The notes under the pieces are model-generated. The model made no database searches, had not been told where the DNA came from, and saw only the letters and a list, made by a program, of their open reading frames with translations. A program made the translations under genes and the position numbers. Positions 26,227-36,637 of a stretch of 40,076 nt of DNA are shown here, one piece after another. Location: assembly GCA_021199855.1 (NCBI GenBank), contig JAJQHD010000039.1, positions 1 to 40,076 on the forward strand. The letters run 5' to 3'. This DNA comes from Oscillospiraceae bacterium (GTDB taxonomy: Bacteria > Bacillota > Clostridia > Oscillospirales > Ruminococcaceae). Numbering within the stretch: position 1 is the stretch's first letter; the number at the start of each line of letters is the position of its first letter.

Positions 26227-28297
26227 TTACTTAGTGAACTCCATCTTGAAGCTCACATACTTGCCGCCGGTGTCATCCAGCTTGACTATTGCATCATAAA
26301 GCTGTGGTCTCTTTGGCGTGTAAAGCCCTGTCACATAGCACTGTCCTTTTTCAAGCAGTTCCTTGACAATCTTCTTTGTGAGCTTCTTTTTCTTCGATGA
26401 GAAGAACTTGTTGTCCTCCCACAAGCAGAAGGAGCATTCCTTGCTTGAACAATAGAAATTGCCCTTGCCGACATAGACCGGTGACCCGTAACGTGGACAT
26501 TTGCCGATGACTTCCTTATCCGTATCAAAGTGGGATGTCTCAGCCTCAGATAAAAATGGATACGCCTTTACCAGTGATTCGGTCATCTTGATAATGCCGT
26601 CAAGAAACTCACCGGCATCAGCCTGACTACGTTCAATCTGCATAAGGGTATTCTCCCACTCAGCGGTCATAGACGGAGAAGTAATCTGCTCAGGTAGGAC
26701 GCAGACAAGGTTGTTGCCGTCCTTTGTAGGTGCTAAAGACTTACCATTGCGCTCTATAAACCCACCCTTGACCAGCTTTTCGATGATCCCGGCACGGGTC
26801 GCCGGAGTGCCGAGACCCTTTTTCTCAGTCTCATCATCAAATTCTCCATTTCCGGCTGTCTCCATAGCAGAAAGCAAGGTGTCTTCAGTAAACGGCTTCG
26901 GAGGTGTTGTGAAATGCTCAGTAACGTTTGCTTCTACAGAATCCAAAACGTCATCTTCGCAGACATCAGGAAGCACTCTTTCAGTTTCCCCCTTGTCCTT
27001 ATTTCCGAAAGCAGCTTTGAAACGCTGCTCAATTCCTTTCCAACCATCTTGAGTGACAGTCTTGCCCTTTGTCCTGAACTCATAGCCTTCACAGGTAACA
27101 GTTATCTTAGTTTCGTCATAGATATGCTTCTCGCCGGTTGCAGCTAAAAGTCGCATACTGACCAACGACAAAATCTTCTGCACAGATGCGGGAAGTGCAG
27201 AGATGTCCTGCTTTTCAAGTTGTGCCGTAGGGATAATAGCGTGATGATCAGTTACTTTTGAGTTATTGGTTATACGGGCAATATCCAGCTCATGCTCCTT
27301 TTCGACGAAATCCGGCATTTTCCGGCAAACGATAGAGATGGCCTGACGTACCGTATCCTCCATATCTTCGGTTATAAACTGACTGTCCGTTCTCGGATAG
27401 GTCAATAACTTCTTCTTATAGAGTGTCTGCACGAGTTCGAGAGTCTGCTGTGCTGTAAAGCCGAAATACCGATTGGTTTCACGCTGTAGAGTAGTCAAAT
27501 CGTAGAGCTTCGAGGGACTTACCGACTTTGTTTCCTTGTGAACAGAAGAAACGACGGCTTGCTTTTTATCACAAGTTGCCGCTATGGTTTTTGCTTCTTC
27601 TTCGGTTTTAATCTTCTCAAGGTCAGCCGTCAGACCGTCTTTGTCTATATGGATATTGAAATACTTCTCCTTGTGGAAGCCGTTAATCTTGCCTTCCCGT
27701 TCTACCAGCATAGCAAGTGTCGGAGTCTGGACTCTCCCGATTATCAGCTTTTTGTTGTAAAGAGTGGTGAAAAGTCTGGTGCCGTTTATTCCGACAATCC
27801 AGTCAGCCTTTGAACGTGCAAGTGCTGCCTCATAGAGCCTGTCGAAATCCTTACTGTCACGAAGGTGATTGAAGCCCTCTCGGATAGCTGAGTCTTCAAG
27901 AGAACTGATCCATAGTCTTTTGAATGGCTTTTTGCATCCGACTTTGTTGTAGACAAGTCGTAATATAAGCTCACCCTCACGTCCGGCATCGGTAGCGCAG
28001 ACAAGCTCTGTGACTCGAACTATCATTCATGAGATTTTTAAGAACCTCAAACTGCTTCTCCTTGTCCTTTGGAACTTCAAAAAGCCATTCCGCCGGTACG
28101 ATTGGTAAATCTGAATATCTCCACTTGGTATAGTGTTCATCGTAGGAGCTTGCATCCGCAAGCCCTACAAGATGACCGACACACCATGAAACAATGTAAT
28201 TGTTGCCCTCCATGTAGCCGTCCCGACGAGTAGTTGCGCCGATAACTTTAGCAATGGATTGCGCCACACTGGGCTTTTCTGCAATGACTAAAATCAT
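26227..28297 (-). pseudogene. topB: DNA topoisomerase III, one-base insertion
   Basis: Type IA topoisomerase typical of Tn1549/CTn conjugation modules. Toprim start MILVIAEKPSVAQSIAKVIG and CATDAGREGELILRLVYNK; the catalytic tyrosine lies in LTYPRTDSQFI; later motifs GLGTPATRAGIIEKLVKGGF; C-terminal zinc ribbon with CPRYG...CSSKECSFC. Between LMNDS and RVTELVC an extra T (AGTTCGAGTC, near 28018) shifts the frame within the Toprim domain. The downstream ORF from 28026 is complete but lacks the first Toprim glutamate region, so activity is not expected. Confidence 0.9.
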
Positions 28298-28370
28298 GTT
28301 TGTATACATACCTCCTTAGAAAAAATGTGTTTTTGTCCCTCAAAAACTCAGAAAAAATGTAGTTTCTGCC

Positions 28371-28408
28371 TTGTAAAATCTGAGAAAAAGTGTTATACTA
28401 TTCTCAGA
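28371..28408 (+). promoter_or_regulatory. Promoter of the AAA/DUF4143 cassette with an operator-like repeat
   Basis: TTGTAA (28371-28376), 17-base spacer, TATACT (28394-28399). TCTGAG (28379-28384) and CTCAGA (28403-28408) form an inverted repeat around the -10, and the GAAAAA-TGT motif occurs twice more upstream. It points forward, against the surrounding operon. Confidence 0.65.
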
Positions 28409-28428
28409 GCTTACGAGGCGGTGATTTT

Positions 28429-29721
28429 TTGAAACGAAATGCAATTAAAGACCTGATAAACTGGAAAACAAGCGAAACCCGCAAGCCGCTTGTTCTGAAA
28501 GGTGCCCGGCAGGTCGGAAAAACTTGGCTCACGAAAGAGTTCGGGCAGAATTATTACGACAGCTACGTCTATTTCAACTTCGACGAGGAAGACGAACTGA
28601 AATCAATTTTTGAGGTGAACAAGAATCCAACCCGGATTATCGAGCTCCTTTCGCTGATTGCCGGAGAGAAGATTCTCCCGGAGAAAACGCTTATTATCTT
28701 TGACGAGATTCAGGAGTGTCCGGAAGCTTTAAACAGCCTCAAATACTTCAAGGAAAAGGCGAACGAGTACCATGTGATTGCGGCAGGAAGCCTTCTTGGC
28801 ACGCTTCTTGCTCAGCCGAAGTCCTATCCCGTCGGGATGGTGAACCTACTCGACATATATCCGCTCAAGTTCGATGAGTTCTTGGAAGCGGTTGACCCGT
28901 CACTGTTCTCTTATTACGATAGTATCAGAGCTGGTACGCAGATTGAGGAGATCTTCCACAACCGACTCTTGGAAGCCTACAACAACTACCTCATAATCGA
29001 TGGGATGCCGGAGTGTGTTGACTCCTGGATTAATTACAAAGACCCGGCGAAGATAAGCCAGATTCAAAGGGAGCTTGTCGAGGTGTACGAAAACGACTTC
29101 TCGAAGCATAATGGCAAGGTCAACAGTGGACGGATTCTGATGGTTTTCAGGAGCATTGTGACCCAACTCGCCAAACCGAACGAGAAGTTTATGTACGGTG
29201 CAGTCCGTGAAGGCGGAAGGGCAAAGGATTTTGAGGAAGTTATTGAGTGGCTTGTCTCGGCGGGAATGCTCAACCGGGTTTATAACGTCTCGAAAATGGA
29301 ACATCCGCTGTCGGCGTTTGATAAATTAGACCAGTTCAAGCTTTTTGTCTTCGATACGGGGTTACTAAAGCACATGGCGGGAATCGACAACAGTGCGATT
29401 CTCCTAGAATCCGACTATCAGTTCAAGGGTGCACTCACCGAAAACTATGTCCTGCAACAGGTTAAAAGGCGGTTCGAGGTAGAGCCGAGGTATTATTCCG
29501 ACAAGAACAGTGAGATCGACTTCGTCATCCAGAACGGCACGGAGATAATCCCCGTGGAAGTAAACGCCGGTGAGGACAAATCCGCACCGTCTTTCAAAAA
29601 ATATGTTACCGATAATAAACCCGCACACGCCATCCGGTTTTCAAAGCGAAACTACAGAACCGACGGCGGGATCACGAATCTGCCGCTGTATCTGGTTGGG
29701 AAGACAAAAGAATTTCTATAA
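28429..29721 (+). CDS. AAA ATPase with DUF4143 domain
   Basis: 430-residue ATP-binding protein. I chose TTG 28429 (GAGGCGGTGA upstream) giving MKRNAIKDLINWK, the usual N-terminus. Walker A GARQVGKTW (about 25-33), Walker B TLIIFDEIQE, then AAGSLLGTLL and a C-terminal DUF4143 with a restriction-like patch EIDFVIQNGTEIIPVEVNAG (D and E-x-N). Proteins of this common prokaryotic family have no settled role; some act as toxins' partners or defence ATPases. It is the only forward gene inside the left-going conjugation operon and has its own promoter and terminator, so it is an independent passenger. The reading frame is intact. Confidence 0.9.
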   Translation: MKRNAIKDLINWKTSETRKPLVLKGARQVGKTWLTKEFGQNYYDSYVYFNFDEEDELKSIFEVNKNPTRIIELLSLIAGEKILPEKTLIIFDEIQECPEALNSLKYFKEKANEYHVIAAGSLLGTLLAQPKSYPVGMVNLLDIYPLKFDEFLEAVDPSLFSYYDSIRAGTQIEEIFHNRLLEAYNNYLIIDGMPECVDSWINYKDPAKISQIQRELVEVYENDFSKHNGKVNSGRILMVFRSIVTQLAKPNEKFMYGAVREGGRAKDFEEVIEWLVSAGMLNRVYNVSKMEHPLSAFDKLDQFKLFVFDTGLLKHMAGIDNSAILLESDYQFKGALTENYVLQQVKRRFEVEPRYYSDKNSEIDFVIQNGTEIIPVEVNAGEDKSAPSFKKYVTDNKPAHAIRFSKRNYRTDGGITNLPLYLVGKTKEFL

Positions 29722-29725
29722 TTAT

Positions 29726-29757
29726 GTACCCTCACATTGTCGTGAGGGTACTCTTTT
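29726..29757 (+). terminator. Terminator of the AAA/DUF4143 cassette
   Basis: Perfect 10-bp stem GTACCCTCAC/GTGAGGGTAC (29726-29735, 29742-29751), six-base loop, then TCTTTTAT. Four bases after the ATPase stop codon; it also lies at the end of the convergent DUF4366 gene. Confidence 0.9.
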
Positions 29758-30532
29758 ATCCGGCATCTTCGTCTTCTGGTTCTTCCTCATCTTCTGCAAA
29801 TTCCGGCTCATCGTCCTCGTTTATATACGGTTCCTCGTCGTTATCCGTGGTTTCGTTCGCTTCGTCTTCGGTGGGTTCTTCGGTCTCCGTAACCGTGCCT
29901 TTGCATTCGCTCATATTGTTTTTGCATACAGGGCAGTCGGTGTTTGCCGCCCCGACTTCACAATGAGTGTCGCAGGTACAGGTGGTCAACTCCTCAACCG
30001 TTTCATCATCCAGAAGTGCAAACAAATCGGTTTCATCAACCGTGTTGAGGAAATATGTCTGATACTGTTCCTCGTCTTCGTTTGTTGGTGAATCATAGTC
30101 AATGATGATGTAGAAGGTGTTGCCGTTCTTCGTCTGTATGGTTATAAACTGCTTGTTCGTAGTTTCGTCATAGGATATGTCTTTGGCATAAGCATTGCTT
30201 TCGTCCTCGGTTTCTTCAACAGATTCTTCGACAACTGTGTCATCTGTAACTTCCTCCGACTGAGGTTCCTCTATCTCGCTAATCTCCTCGCTGGTCTCCA
30301 CCGGCATATTTACTTCGGCTTCGTGAAGACTTTCGACAACGCTACCCGGCAGAACCGTTTCGATTTCGTCTGCTTCCTCGGCGATTTCTTCCGAGAGAAT
30401 GACTTCATCTTCATCGTATAGATCTACACTGTCTTCGTCTTCAATAGCAAAAGCCGTTATGGAGAGACTGCATACGAGAAGAATGCTGTGTGCGAGGGCA
30501 ACTAAAAGGCGAAAAAGCTTTCTGTTATTCAT
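29756..30532 (-). CDS. DUF4366 family secreted or surface ICE protein
   Basis: 258 residues with an N-terminal signal peptide ([20 protein letters not shown] then AFA at ~29), a long acidic region, a folded part ([20 protein letters not shown]) and a Cys-rich motif CTCDTHC...[11 protein letters not shown] as in DUF4366. Family members normally end with a C-terminal membrane helix; here the tail is only acidic (ending DEDAG), so the anchor seems lost, perhaps when the neighbouring ATPase cassette was inserted at this 3' end. Its ATG overlaps the end of DUF4315. Probably a cell-surface part of the conjugation machine. Confidence 0.8.
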   Translation of the reverse strand: MNNRKLFRLLVALAHSILLVCSLSITAFAIEDEDSVDLYDEDEVILSEEIAEEADEIETVLPGSVVESLHEAEVNMPVETSEEISEIEEPQSEEVTDDTVVEESVEETEDESNAYAKDISYDETTNKQFITIQTKNGNTFYIIIDYDSPTNEDEEQYQTYFLNTVDETDLFALLDDETVEELTTCTCDTHCEVGAANTDCPVCKNNMSECKGTVTETEEPTEDEANETTDNDEEPYINEDDEPEFAEDEEEPEDEDAG

Positions 30533-30785
30533 TTTCAGATACCTCCGATTTCATAGTGTCTTGACTAAACTTCTGCTGTGGATGCTTGCCGTTCCTGATA
30601 CTGTCAAGAAGCTCAAATATCTGGTTCCTGTCCATTACGGACTCACAGACGGCGTTGATTATTTCAAGATTTTCAAGCTCAGTCTTCTTATCCTGCAAAG
30701 TGGAAAGCCGATCCCGAAGCTCTGTTATTTTAGCTTCGGTCTTCTCAATGTCTGAGCAGACCTTGATATATATTTTGGGTTCAAT
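30525..30785 (-). CDS. DUF4315 family protein, ATT start
   Basis: 86 residues: (I)[20 protein letters not shown] followed by [20 protein letters not shown], the coiled-coil DUF4315 pattern that always sits between CD1108-like and DUF4366 genes. There is no ATG, GTG or TTG in frame between the previous stop and this region. GGAG lies 7 bases before ATT (30785-30783), where MEPKI would be expected, so either ATT is used as a rare start or ATG has mutated. Too unconventional for ordinary ORF callers. Confidence 0.65.
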   Translation of the reverse strand: MEPKIYIKVCSDIEKTEAKITELRDRLSTLQDKKTELENLEIINAVCESVMDRNQIFELLDSIRNGKHPQQKFSQDTMKSEVSENE

Positions 30786-30816
30786 AAAATATCTCCTTTC
30801 ACTGATGGGTATTTGA

Positions 30817-32391
30817 TTACTGCTGTGTTACATATTCGGAATAAGGGAACAGGTCCTCACGATTGCCGAGAACGGACATATAGCTCTCGTACAATTCAAG
30901 CTGGTCTTCAGATAAGACATTCGCCACAACCTGACTCAGGTCAATGCTCTCAAGAGTTACGTTTATGATGTAGTAGTCATAAAGAACTTCTGCCTCATAG
31001 GTGTAATACTGAGTGTACAAAGCACCCCGTATAAGGGTCGATGGCAAGATAACTTCCGACCTGTGTCTCGATTCTGTAACGAACCTCTGTTGTCACCTCC
31101 GTTGTCAGAGTGTACTGCATCTCAAAAAGCATTGTCAGCTCTCTTTGTATCTTGGAAAGTGTAAACTCGCCCTCATGCAATGCGGAAAGAATGGATATGA
31201 GGACATAAGGGTCATGTTCAATCTCGCCGAGATTGAAGTTATACTCGTCATTACCGGGGTAATAGAGCATGAAGTTGTTGAGTTCGTCCTGCAACATTGC
31301 TTCCATGATGCTGTACTGTGACTCGGCATTAAGCATATCCTCGTCTTCACTGAGATACGAAGTTGTAATAACAGATTGTCCGACGGATGAAATCATGGCA
31401 GTACAAGAGCTTATACCGGCAGCAAACAGGATAAGAACCACCAAACCCATTCCAATCCAGATGAAGACGCTTTTGTTTTCAGAAAAGAACTCTTTCAGCT
31501 TCTCTCCGATTACCTCACCGACCTTCTTGCCTGTATCGGATGGTGCGGTTGAGGCTGTCTGAGTTCCGGACTTACGGGCAGCAGCATACTCTTTCTTGAT
31601 TGAAGACTTCTGATAGTACTTGTTCATATCTATATCCTTGCGACCGAACTTTATCTCAGGATGCTCCTCACAGGTCTTCTCGTAGTGAAGCTTGGTATCC
31701 ACAGCCTGAGCCTCTTGCTCAAGCTTTGGAACTCTCTCAGATGGCTTGTTTGACTAAGAACCTTGGTGATGGCTATAGTGCCGAACGGTGGACTCTGCAA
31801 GTATTTCCGCGCGGTGAGCCGCCTCGACGGCTGAGTTCTCCTGTTCAACCTCGTGGATTTTGCATGGATATTGGTTACAAGCGTGTCGTCGACCTTGCGG
31901 ATGGGTTTGGTAACTTCAAACTGTAGCTTACTTTCCTCTTTTGATTTCTTGAGTTCATCGTCAAAGAATAAGCGTGATTTGCCTTTGCCTGTTTCTTCGT
32001 CAAAGACACGTTCTTTCTTTATGACCTTTCGGGTATGTAGCTTTTCACGAGCGGAATCAAGACGCGCATGAGCCTTTTCCGACTTTCTCTCAGGGCATTC
32101 AACCTTGCTTGTTGCATCAGGAAGGGAGTCGTCGGAAAGAATTTCTTCTTGAATCTCTGTCGGTTCCGGCTGCTCCGGCTCTTTCCACTGAAGCTAATGC
32201 CTTTTTCGGAGCTTTTCTTCTTCAACGGGAGAGACAAGAGTGGCATCCTCACTTGGTTTTACAAGTTGTGCATCCTCAAGTCGCTTCGTTATCTTTTCAG
32301 AAGTGCCTTCGGTAAGATTCTCCTCGACTGCACCGCCCTTCGTCATTTTCAGAACAACCTTGTCTTTTGACTTGAGCTGTTCGTGAGGCAT
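30817..32391 (-). pseudogene. CD1108-like conjugation protein, two stops and two frameshifts
   Basis: One ancestral chain read through four lesions. MPHEQLKSKDKVVLKMTKGG and VEENLTEGTS open it; TAG at 32196-32194; then EILSDDSLPDATSKVECPER and KKERVFDEETGKGKSRLFFD; a missing A near 31853; TAG at 31756-31754 in HHQGS-stop-SNKPSER; then KKVGEVIGEKLKEFFSENKS and one membrane helix (VFIWIGMGLVVLILFAAGIS); a shift near 31030 between IDPYTG and YTQYYTYEAEV. Relatives often continue into an NlpC/P60 or lysozyme domain for peptidoglycan opening; that is absent here, since the chain ends at NREDLFPYSEYVTQQ. Confidence 0.7.
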
Positions 32392-33359
32392 CAGATTGCA
32401 CCTCCAATCCGACGATATGCCATCTCGGTGAACTCAGGATTTAACTCAATGCCGACGTAATGCCTGTTCATCTGCTTGGCGGCCATGCCGGTTGTGCCAC
32501 TTCCCATGAATGGATCAAGCACAATTCCGCCCTCCGGGCACCCGGCAAGAAGACAGGTCTCAACCAGCTTCGGCGGGTATACTGCGTAGTGATTGCCCTT
32601 GAATGGAACGGTGTTGATTACCCAGACATCCCGCTTATTTCTCAACGGATTTATTTCGTCGTCGGAAATTGAGCCATGCTCACGAGGACGGTTAATCGGC
32701 TGTGACTGAGGCTGACCGGGTATTGCTTTTCCAAACTTGTTGTTTTCACCTACGGCACACTTGAGCCTTTTCCTTGTTGCGGGTGCAATCGGTTCGGATA
32801 TTGCCTTGTAGTCGAAGTGATACTTTCGAGACTTTGAAAAAAGAAAGCTATGCTCATAGCATCTGGCGCAGCGGTCTTTGACACTTTCTGGCGTTGGATT
32901 CTTTTTTATCCAGATTATGTCGTTTCTTGGGTACCGGCCTGAATCACGAAGTGCAAAAGCAAGCATCCACGGAATACCTATCATGTCTTTGGGCTTGCAG
33001 CTCCCAACCTTGTTGTTGAGAGCTACAGTCTGACCGTTTCTGCCCTTCGGATTCTTTGGATCGATGGAGCTTCCTTGATTGTTCTTTCCGGCATGGGTGT
33101 CGGAAATATTCAGCCAGAGTGTTCCGTCAGAACGCAAAACTCGCCTGACCTCCGTAAAAACATCAGTCAAGCGAGAGATATATTCTTTCGGCGTTTCCTC
33201 TCTGCCAATCTGTCCCTCAATACCGTAATCACGCAAGGCGTAATACGGAGGAGATGTAACGCAGCAGTTTACGCTTTCTTCGGGAAGTGTTTTCAACACA
33301 TCAAGACAGTCGCCGGTGTAAATGGTATCAATCTGAATATGTATCATCTCCCTTCGCAC
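32391..33359 (-). CDS. Site-specific DNA methyltransferase (beta class, N4-C or N6-A)
   Basis: 322 residues. Catalytic motif IV TSPPYY at 35-40, SAM-binding motif I DPFMGSGTTG at about 282-291, order IV...I as in beta-class enzymes of the D12/N6_N4_Mtase type; VGIELNPEF follows. The middle (about 150-250) is the likely target recognition region. No restriction endonuclease gene adjoins, so it is an orphan methyltransferase, common in these ICEs where it protects the element from host restriction. Start uncertain: GTG 33359 or ATG 33347. Its stop touches the CD1108-like gene. Intact, unlike most neighbours. Confidence 0.88.
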   Translation of the reverse strand: MRREMIHIQIDTIYTGDCLDVLKTLPEESVNCCVTSPPYYALRDYGIEGQIGREETPKEYISRLTDVFTEVRRVLRSDGTLWLNISDTHAGKNNQGSSIDPKNPKGRNGQTVALNNKVGSCKPKDMIGIPWMLAFALRDSGRYPRNDIIWIKKNPTPESVKDRCARCYEHSFLFSKSRKYHFDYKAISEPIAPATRKRLKCAVGENNKFGKAIPGQPQSQPINRPREHGSISDDEINPLRNKRDVWVINTVPFKGNHYAVYPPKLVETCLLAGCPEGGIVLDPFMGSGTTGMAAKQMNRHYVGIELNPEFTEMAYRRIGGAI

Positions 33360-33558
33360 AAATATCGTAAAGCTCGGTTAGTTTCTCAAGGTCGCTGAGG
33401 ATTTCATCTGCCTTGTCGCAGGAATCCTCGTAGACGTTCAAGCGGTTACGCATAAAGAGGTAAAAGCCTCCGTAACGCTTGAGTCCTCTTGTATCCTCCA
33501 TTCGCATTTCTGTTACCGTGGATACAAACTCTACCAGAGTGATGATGTCGTCAATCAT
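33328..33558 (-). CDS. Hypothetical ICE protein
   Basis: 76 residues, helical (VTEMRMEDTRGLKRYGGFYL, then CDKADEILSDLEKLTELYDI). ATG overlaps the stop of the previous gene (33558-33555) and the end overlaps the methyltransferase start, so it is translated as part of the operon. No recognised motif; often seen next to the methyltransferase in such elements. Confidence 0.55.
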   Translation of the reverse strand: MIDDIITLVEFVSTVTEMRMEDTRGLKRYGGFYLFMRNRLNVYEDSCDKADEILSDLEKLTELYDICAKGDDTYSD

Positions 33559-33929
33559 GGTGTCGAGTCTGTCTTCTTGACTACCACCAAGTCGTCTTCA
33601 TCATCGTCTTCTTCTATTACGGCGAAGGGAAGCCTTTGATACCTGTCTACAGAATGTGTGTCTTCTTCAGCAAGCTGTTCGCCGATGGCATTCATCACAG
33701 CATCAGCGGCTCTTACCAGTTCATCATGAACATGAAGATATGCTCTGTGATGCTTCTTGAGTTCGTCCTCTTTCTTTATGAGTTCAATAAGATTCATGGT
33801 CATACCTATCAGCTCAAAGTATTTCGTCATTCCCTCCATCACATCTTCAAGGGACAATGTGACTGTCTCAGGGGCACTTCTGCCGGTGGTCTCGTGGGTA
33901 AAGTTCATGATGTTTTCTCTTTTGGTCAT
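33555..33929 (-). CDS. Hypothetical acidic ICE protein
   Basis: 124 residues from ATG 33929 (AGGAGG 9 bases upstream; a TTG two codons earlier is too close). Helical with an acidic cluster EEDDDEDD near the C-terminus. Lies between virB4 and the methyltransferase; no function known to me. Confidence 0.55.
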   Translation of the reverse strand: MTKRENIMNFTHETTGRSAPETVTLSLEDVMEGMTKYFELIGMTMNLIELIKKEDELKKHHRAYLHVHDELVRAADAVMNAIGEQLAEEDTHSVDRYQRLPFAVIEEDDDEDDLVVVKKTDSTP

Positions 33930-33943
33930 ATTCAATTTCCTCC

Positions 33944-36266
33944 TTAGTTTTGCTTTATTTCTTCGGGCTTTGTGGTCATGATTCGATAGAGCTGAGTATC
34001 CTTTGGGAAGTCGTCCTTGAAAGGAACGGTGGTAGATCCATAGAATATCAAGCCCTCACCGGCATTGGAATTGGTTACATAGTTCTGCTGACTCGGCGGG
34101 ATATTCAAGGCAGATGAGAGAATCTTTCTGTCTCCGCTTGCCTGATTCGGAAGATAGACAAAATCTGAGTTTTCAAAGATATTCTCAACTTCACGGGATG
34201 CCAAAAGGTCTTTGACGTTCTGGGTGATACCCGTCGGGTTCCGCCCCATTTTCTGAAACGCTTCCAGATTTCCACACTATATGCTGCTGTCTGTTCCCCC
34301 TTCAGAAGAAGGTGGAACTCATCCATATAGTAGCGAGTGGATTTATGCTGTGAGCGATTCAGCGTGACTCTGTTCCAAACCTGATCCTGAACTATGAGCA
34401 TACCGAGCTTTTTAAGCTGCTTTCCAAGCTCCTTGATGTCATAGCAGACGAAGCGGTTATTTACATCCACGTTTGTTCTGTGATTAAAGACATTCAGTGA
34501 ACCGTGGACGTAGATTTCAAGAGCAGTTGCCAAGTGCTGTGCCTCCGGCTCTTTCTGATTACGCAGGACGTTATACAGGTCTTCGAAAATAGGCATCTTC
34601 TCCGGCACGGGATCTGCAAGATATTCCTGATAAACCCTTCTGACGCTTCGGTCAATGATGGTTTTCTCAACCGGCTGCAAACCGTCCTTGCCGCCGACTA
34701 TTAGCTCACACGTTGAGAGAATGAAATCGGATTTCAGGTCAGAGGGCTTTCTTCCTCCGAGTAGTTGAGGTTGATGTCAAGCGGATTTATGTAATCCGAG
34801 CTTACCGGCGACACCCGAACCACCTGACCGCCGAACTTCTCAACCAACGGTGAATACTCCGATTCCGGGTCACACACGATGATGTCATCCTCGGTTATGA
34901 GGAAAGCATTTGTCATTTCTCTTTTTGCTGAGAAGGGTTTACCGCTGCCGGGAGTGCCGAGAATCAAGCCGTTCGGATTCTTTAGCTGCTTGCGGTCTAC
35001 CATAATCATGTTGTTGCTGAGAGCATTCAGTCCGTAGTAGAGTGCCTGACCATCCTGAAAAAGCTCCTGAGATACAAACGGGATGAAGACTGCCGTTGAA
35101 GAAGTGGTCAAGCCTCTTTCAATCTCAATCTGGTTAAGACCGATGGGAAGACTGCTCATCAGTCCTTCTTCCTACTGGAAATCCAACCGCTTAAGCGAGC
35201 AGTTGTACTTCTGAGCGATAGAAGCAGTCTGGAATATAGTATCTTCGAGCTTCTGACGTGTCGGCGCAGTGTTCATAATGATTATAGTAACAAGGAACAT
35301 TCTCTCGTTTCTCGTCTGTAGATCCTGTAGTAACTTCTTTGCTTCGCCACCGAAGGTCGCAAGGTCAGAGGGTATGATGTCCATATCGTAGCCGGAACGG
35401 ACTGCTTTCTTCTGCTCCTCGATCTTCATCTTGTCGAGGTCGGTTATTTTCGACTTGATGGACTTTATAGCCTTTGCCTGGTCTATGGTGCGGATATGGA
35501 AGTTGACTGTGATGTTGCTGTCCATGCCAAGAAAGTCGGCAAGCATATGGTTACTAAGCTCCGGCGCAAGAATCTGCAAGAAACTCACAGCTCCGATGGT
35601 TTTGCCCATCTTAAAGCATTTGCCTTCACTGAAGTCAAAAGAAGTGGGTGCGATGAAATCCTTTGTGCTGAGTCCCGTGCGTACCATATCGAAAGAGAAG
35701 CGGAAGGTTTCATTTGTGTCCATATTGAAGACATCATGCAGAACCTTTAACCGCTCATAGCCGGTAAGCGGCTTGGCCTTGACTCCGAGGGGTTTGAAGT
35801 TATTGAGAATGTCAGTCTCAATCCTTGAAAGCTTTGACTTCGCAGTGCGTAAGTCGTCTGCCTCAATTCCGAAGGTGATATACTTGCGCTTGAGCAAGTC
35901 GTTGATGCTTGTCTTCTGGTTTATGAATGAGAACTGAACAAAGATAGAACTGTCGAAGTAGTTGAGAAAGTCACACCAATTCTCAAAGATTGCAGTCTTG
36001 TCTTCATTCTGAGCCAACTGATAGTTTATATCGTTGAAACGGATTGTTTTTGTGTATAGCCGGGTGTTCACTTTGCAGATGCCGTCTTTACACATCTCGA
36101 TATATGGAATCGTCTGCTGTGCGGATTTGGCAATTTTCTTTGCCTTCTTGTCCTTTTTCTTCTTTGAGACGATATTCTGCTTTTCCTGAGCGGAAAGAGC
36201 ATCACTGTAAACCTTGCTGCCTTTGTTTTCAGGCTTAGGACGTGCCTTTGCCGCATTGCTGTTCAA
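33944..36266 (-). pseudogene. virB4: VirB4/TraE-type conjugation ATPase, stop, two deletions and a Walker A change
   Basis: The ATPase that powers the type IV secretion channel. TTG start 36266 with AGGAGG upstream; N-terminal part MNSNAAKARPKPENKGSKVY to SLKRLDFQ, then TAG (35174-35172) where Gln fits, then EEGLMSSLPIGLNQIEIERG. Walker A reads GTPGSGKPF: the essential Ser/Thr is replaced by Pro (CCC 34937-34935). Near 34743 one G is missing (SPL|DLKSDFILS), and near 34240 one T (KWGG|PTGITQNVKDLL). STRYYMDEFHLLL is the Walker B region; QASGDRKIL follows. Four independent lesions. Confidence 0.9.
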
Positions 36267-36615
36267 TCTTAAGTTCCTCCTTTTCTTTTATTTCCTGCTG
36301 TATGACAGCATAGATATTGTTTGTGCGATATACCCGCACCTTATCTCTCAGGAACATGGACTTTATAACATGACCGAGGATTTTTTCTGCCGGTTGTCCG
36401 TCTTTCTTATAGAGTGCAAGGAAGATAAACGGAAGTATAATCACGACCATCAGCATATCTGCTGCCGTTATGCCGAGACCGGGTTTTGTGAGAAAGTACA
36501 CGGGAACACCGACCGCAGCAGCAAGTGCAAAGCAGATTAGCTGCCTCTTGGTCAGGCTGAACATGACCTTTGTTTTCACACGATTCAAGTCCTTCGGGAC
36601 CGGTACATATGCCAT
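36235..36615 (-). CDS. PrgI family protein (VirB3-like)
   Basis: 126 residues: MAYVPVPKDLNRVKTKVMFS, two adjacent membrane helices (LICFALAAAVGVPVYFL and MLMVVIILPFIFLALY), then an amphipathic tail. PrgI is the small inner-membrane part of Gram-positive type IV secretion systems that partners VirB4, whose TTG start lies within its last codons. GGAGG precedes the ATG. Intact. Confidence 0.88.
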   Translation of the reverse strand: MAYVPVPKDLNRVKTKVMFSLTKRQLICFALAAAVGVPVYFLTKPGLGITAADMLMVVIILPFIFLALYKKDGQPAEKILGHVIKSMFLRDKVRVYRTNNIYAVIQQEIKEKEELKIEQQCGKGTS

Positions 36616-36637
36616 GGTAAACCTCCTTTCTCAATGA

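Noticed and set aside
32391-33359. Restriction-modification system
   Set aside because: Only a methyltransferase is present; no endonuclease gene adjoins. Orphan methyltransferases are usual in this ICE type.
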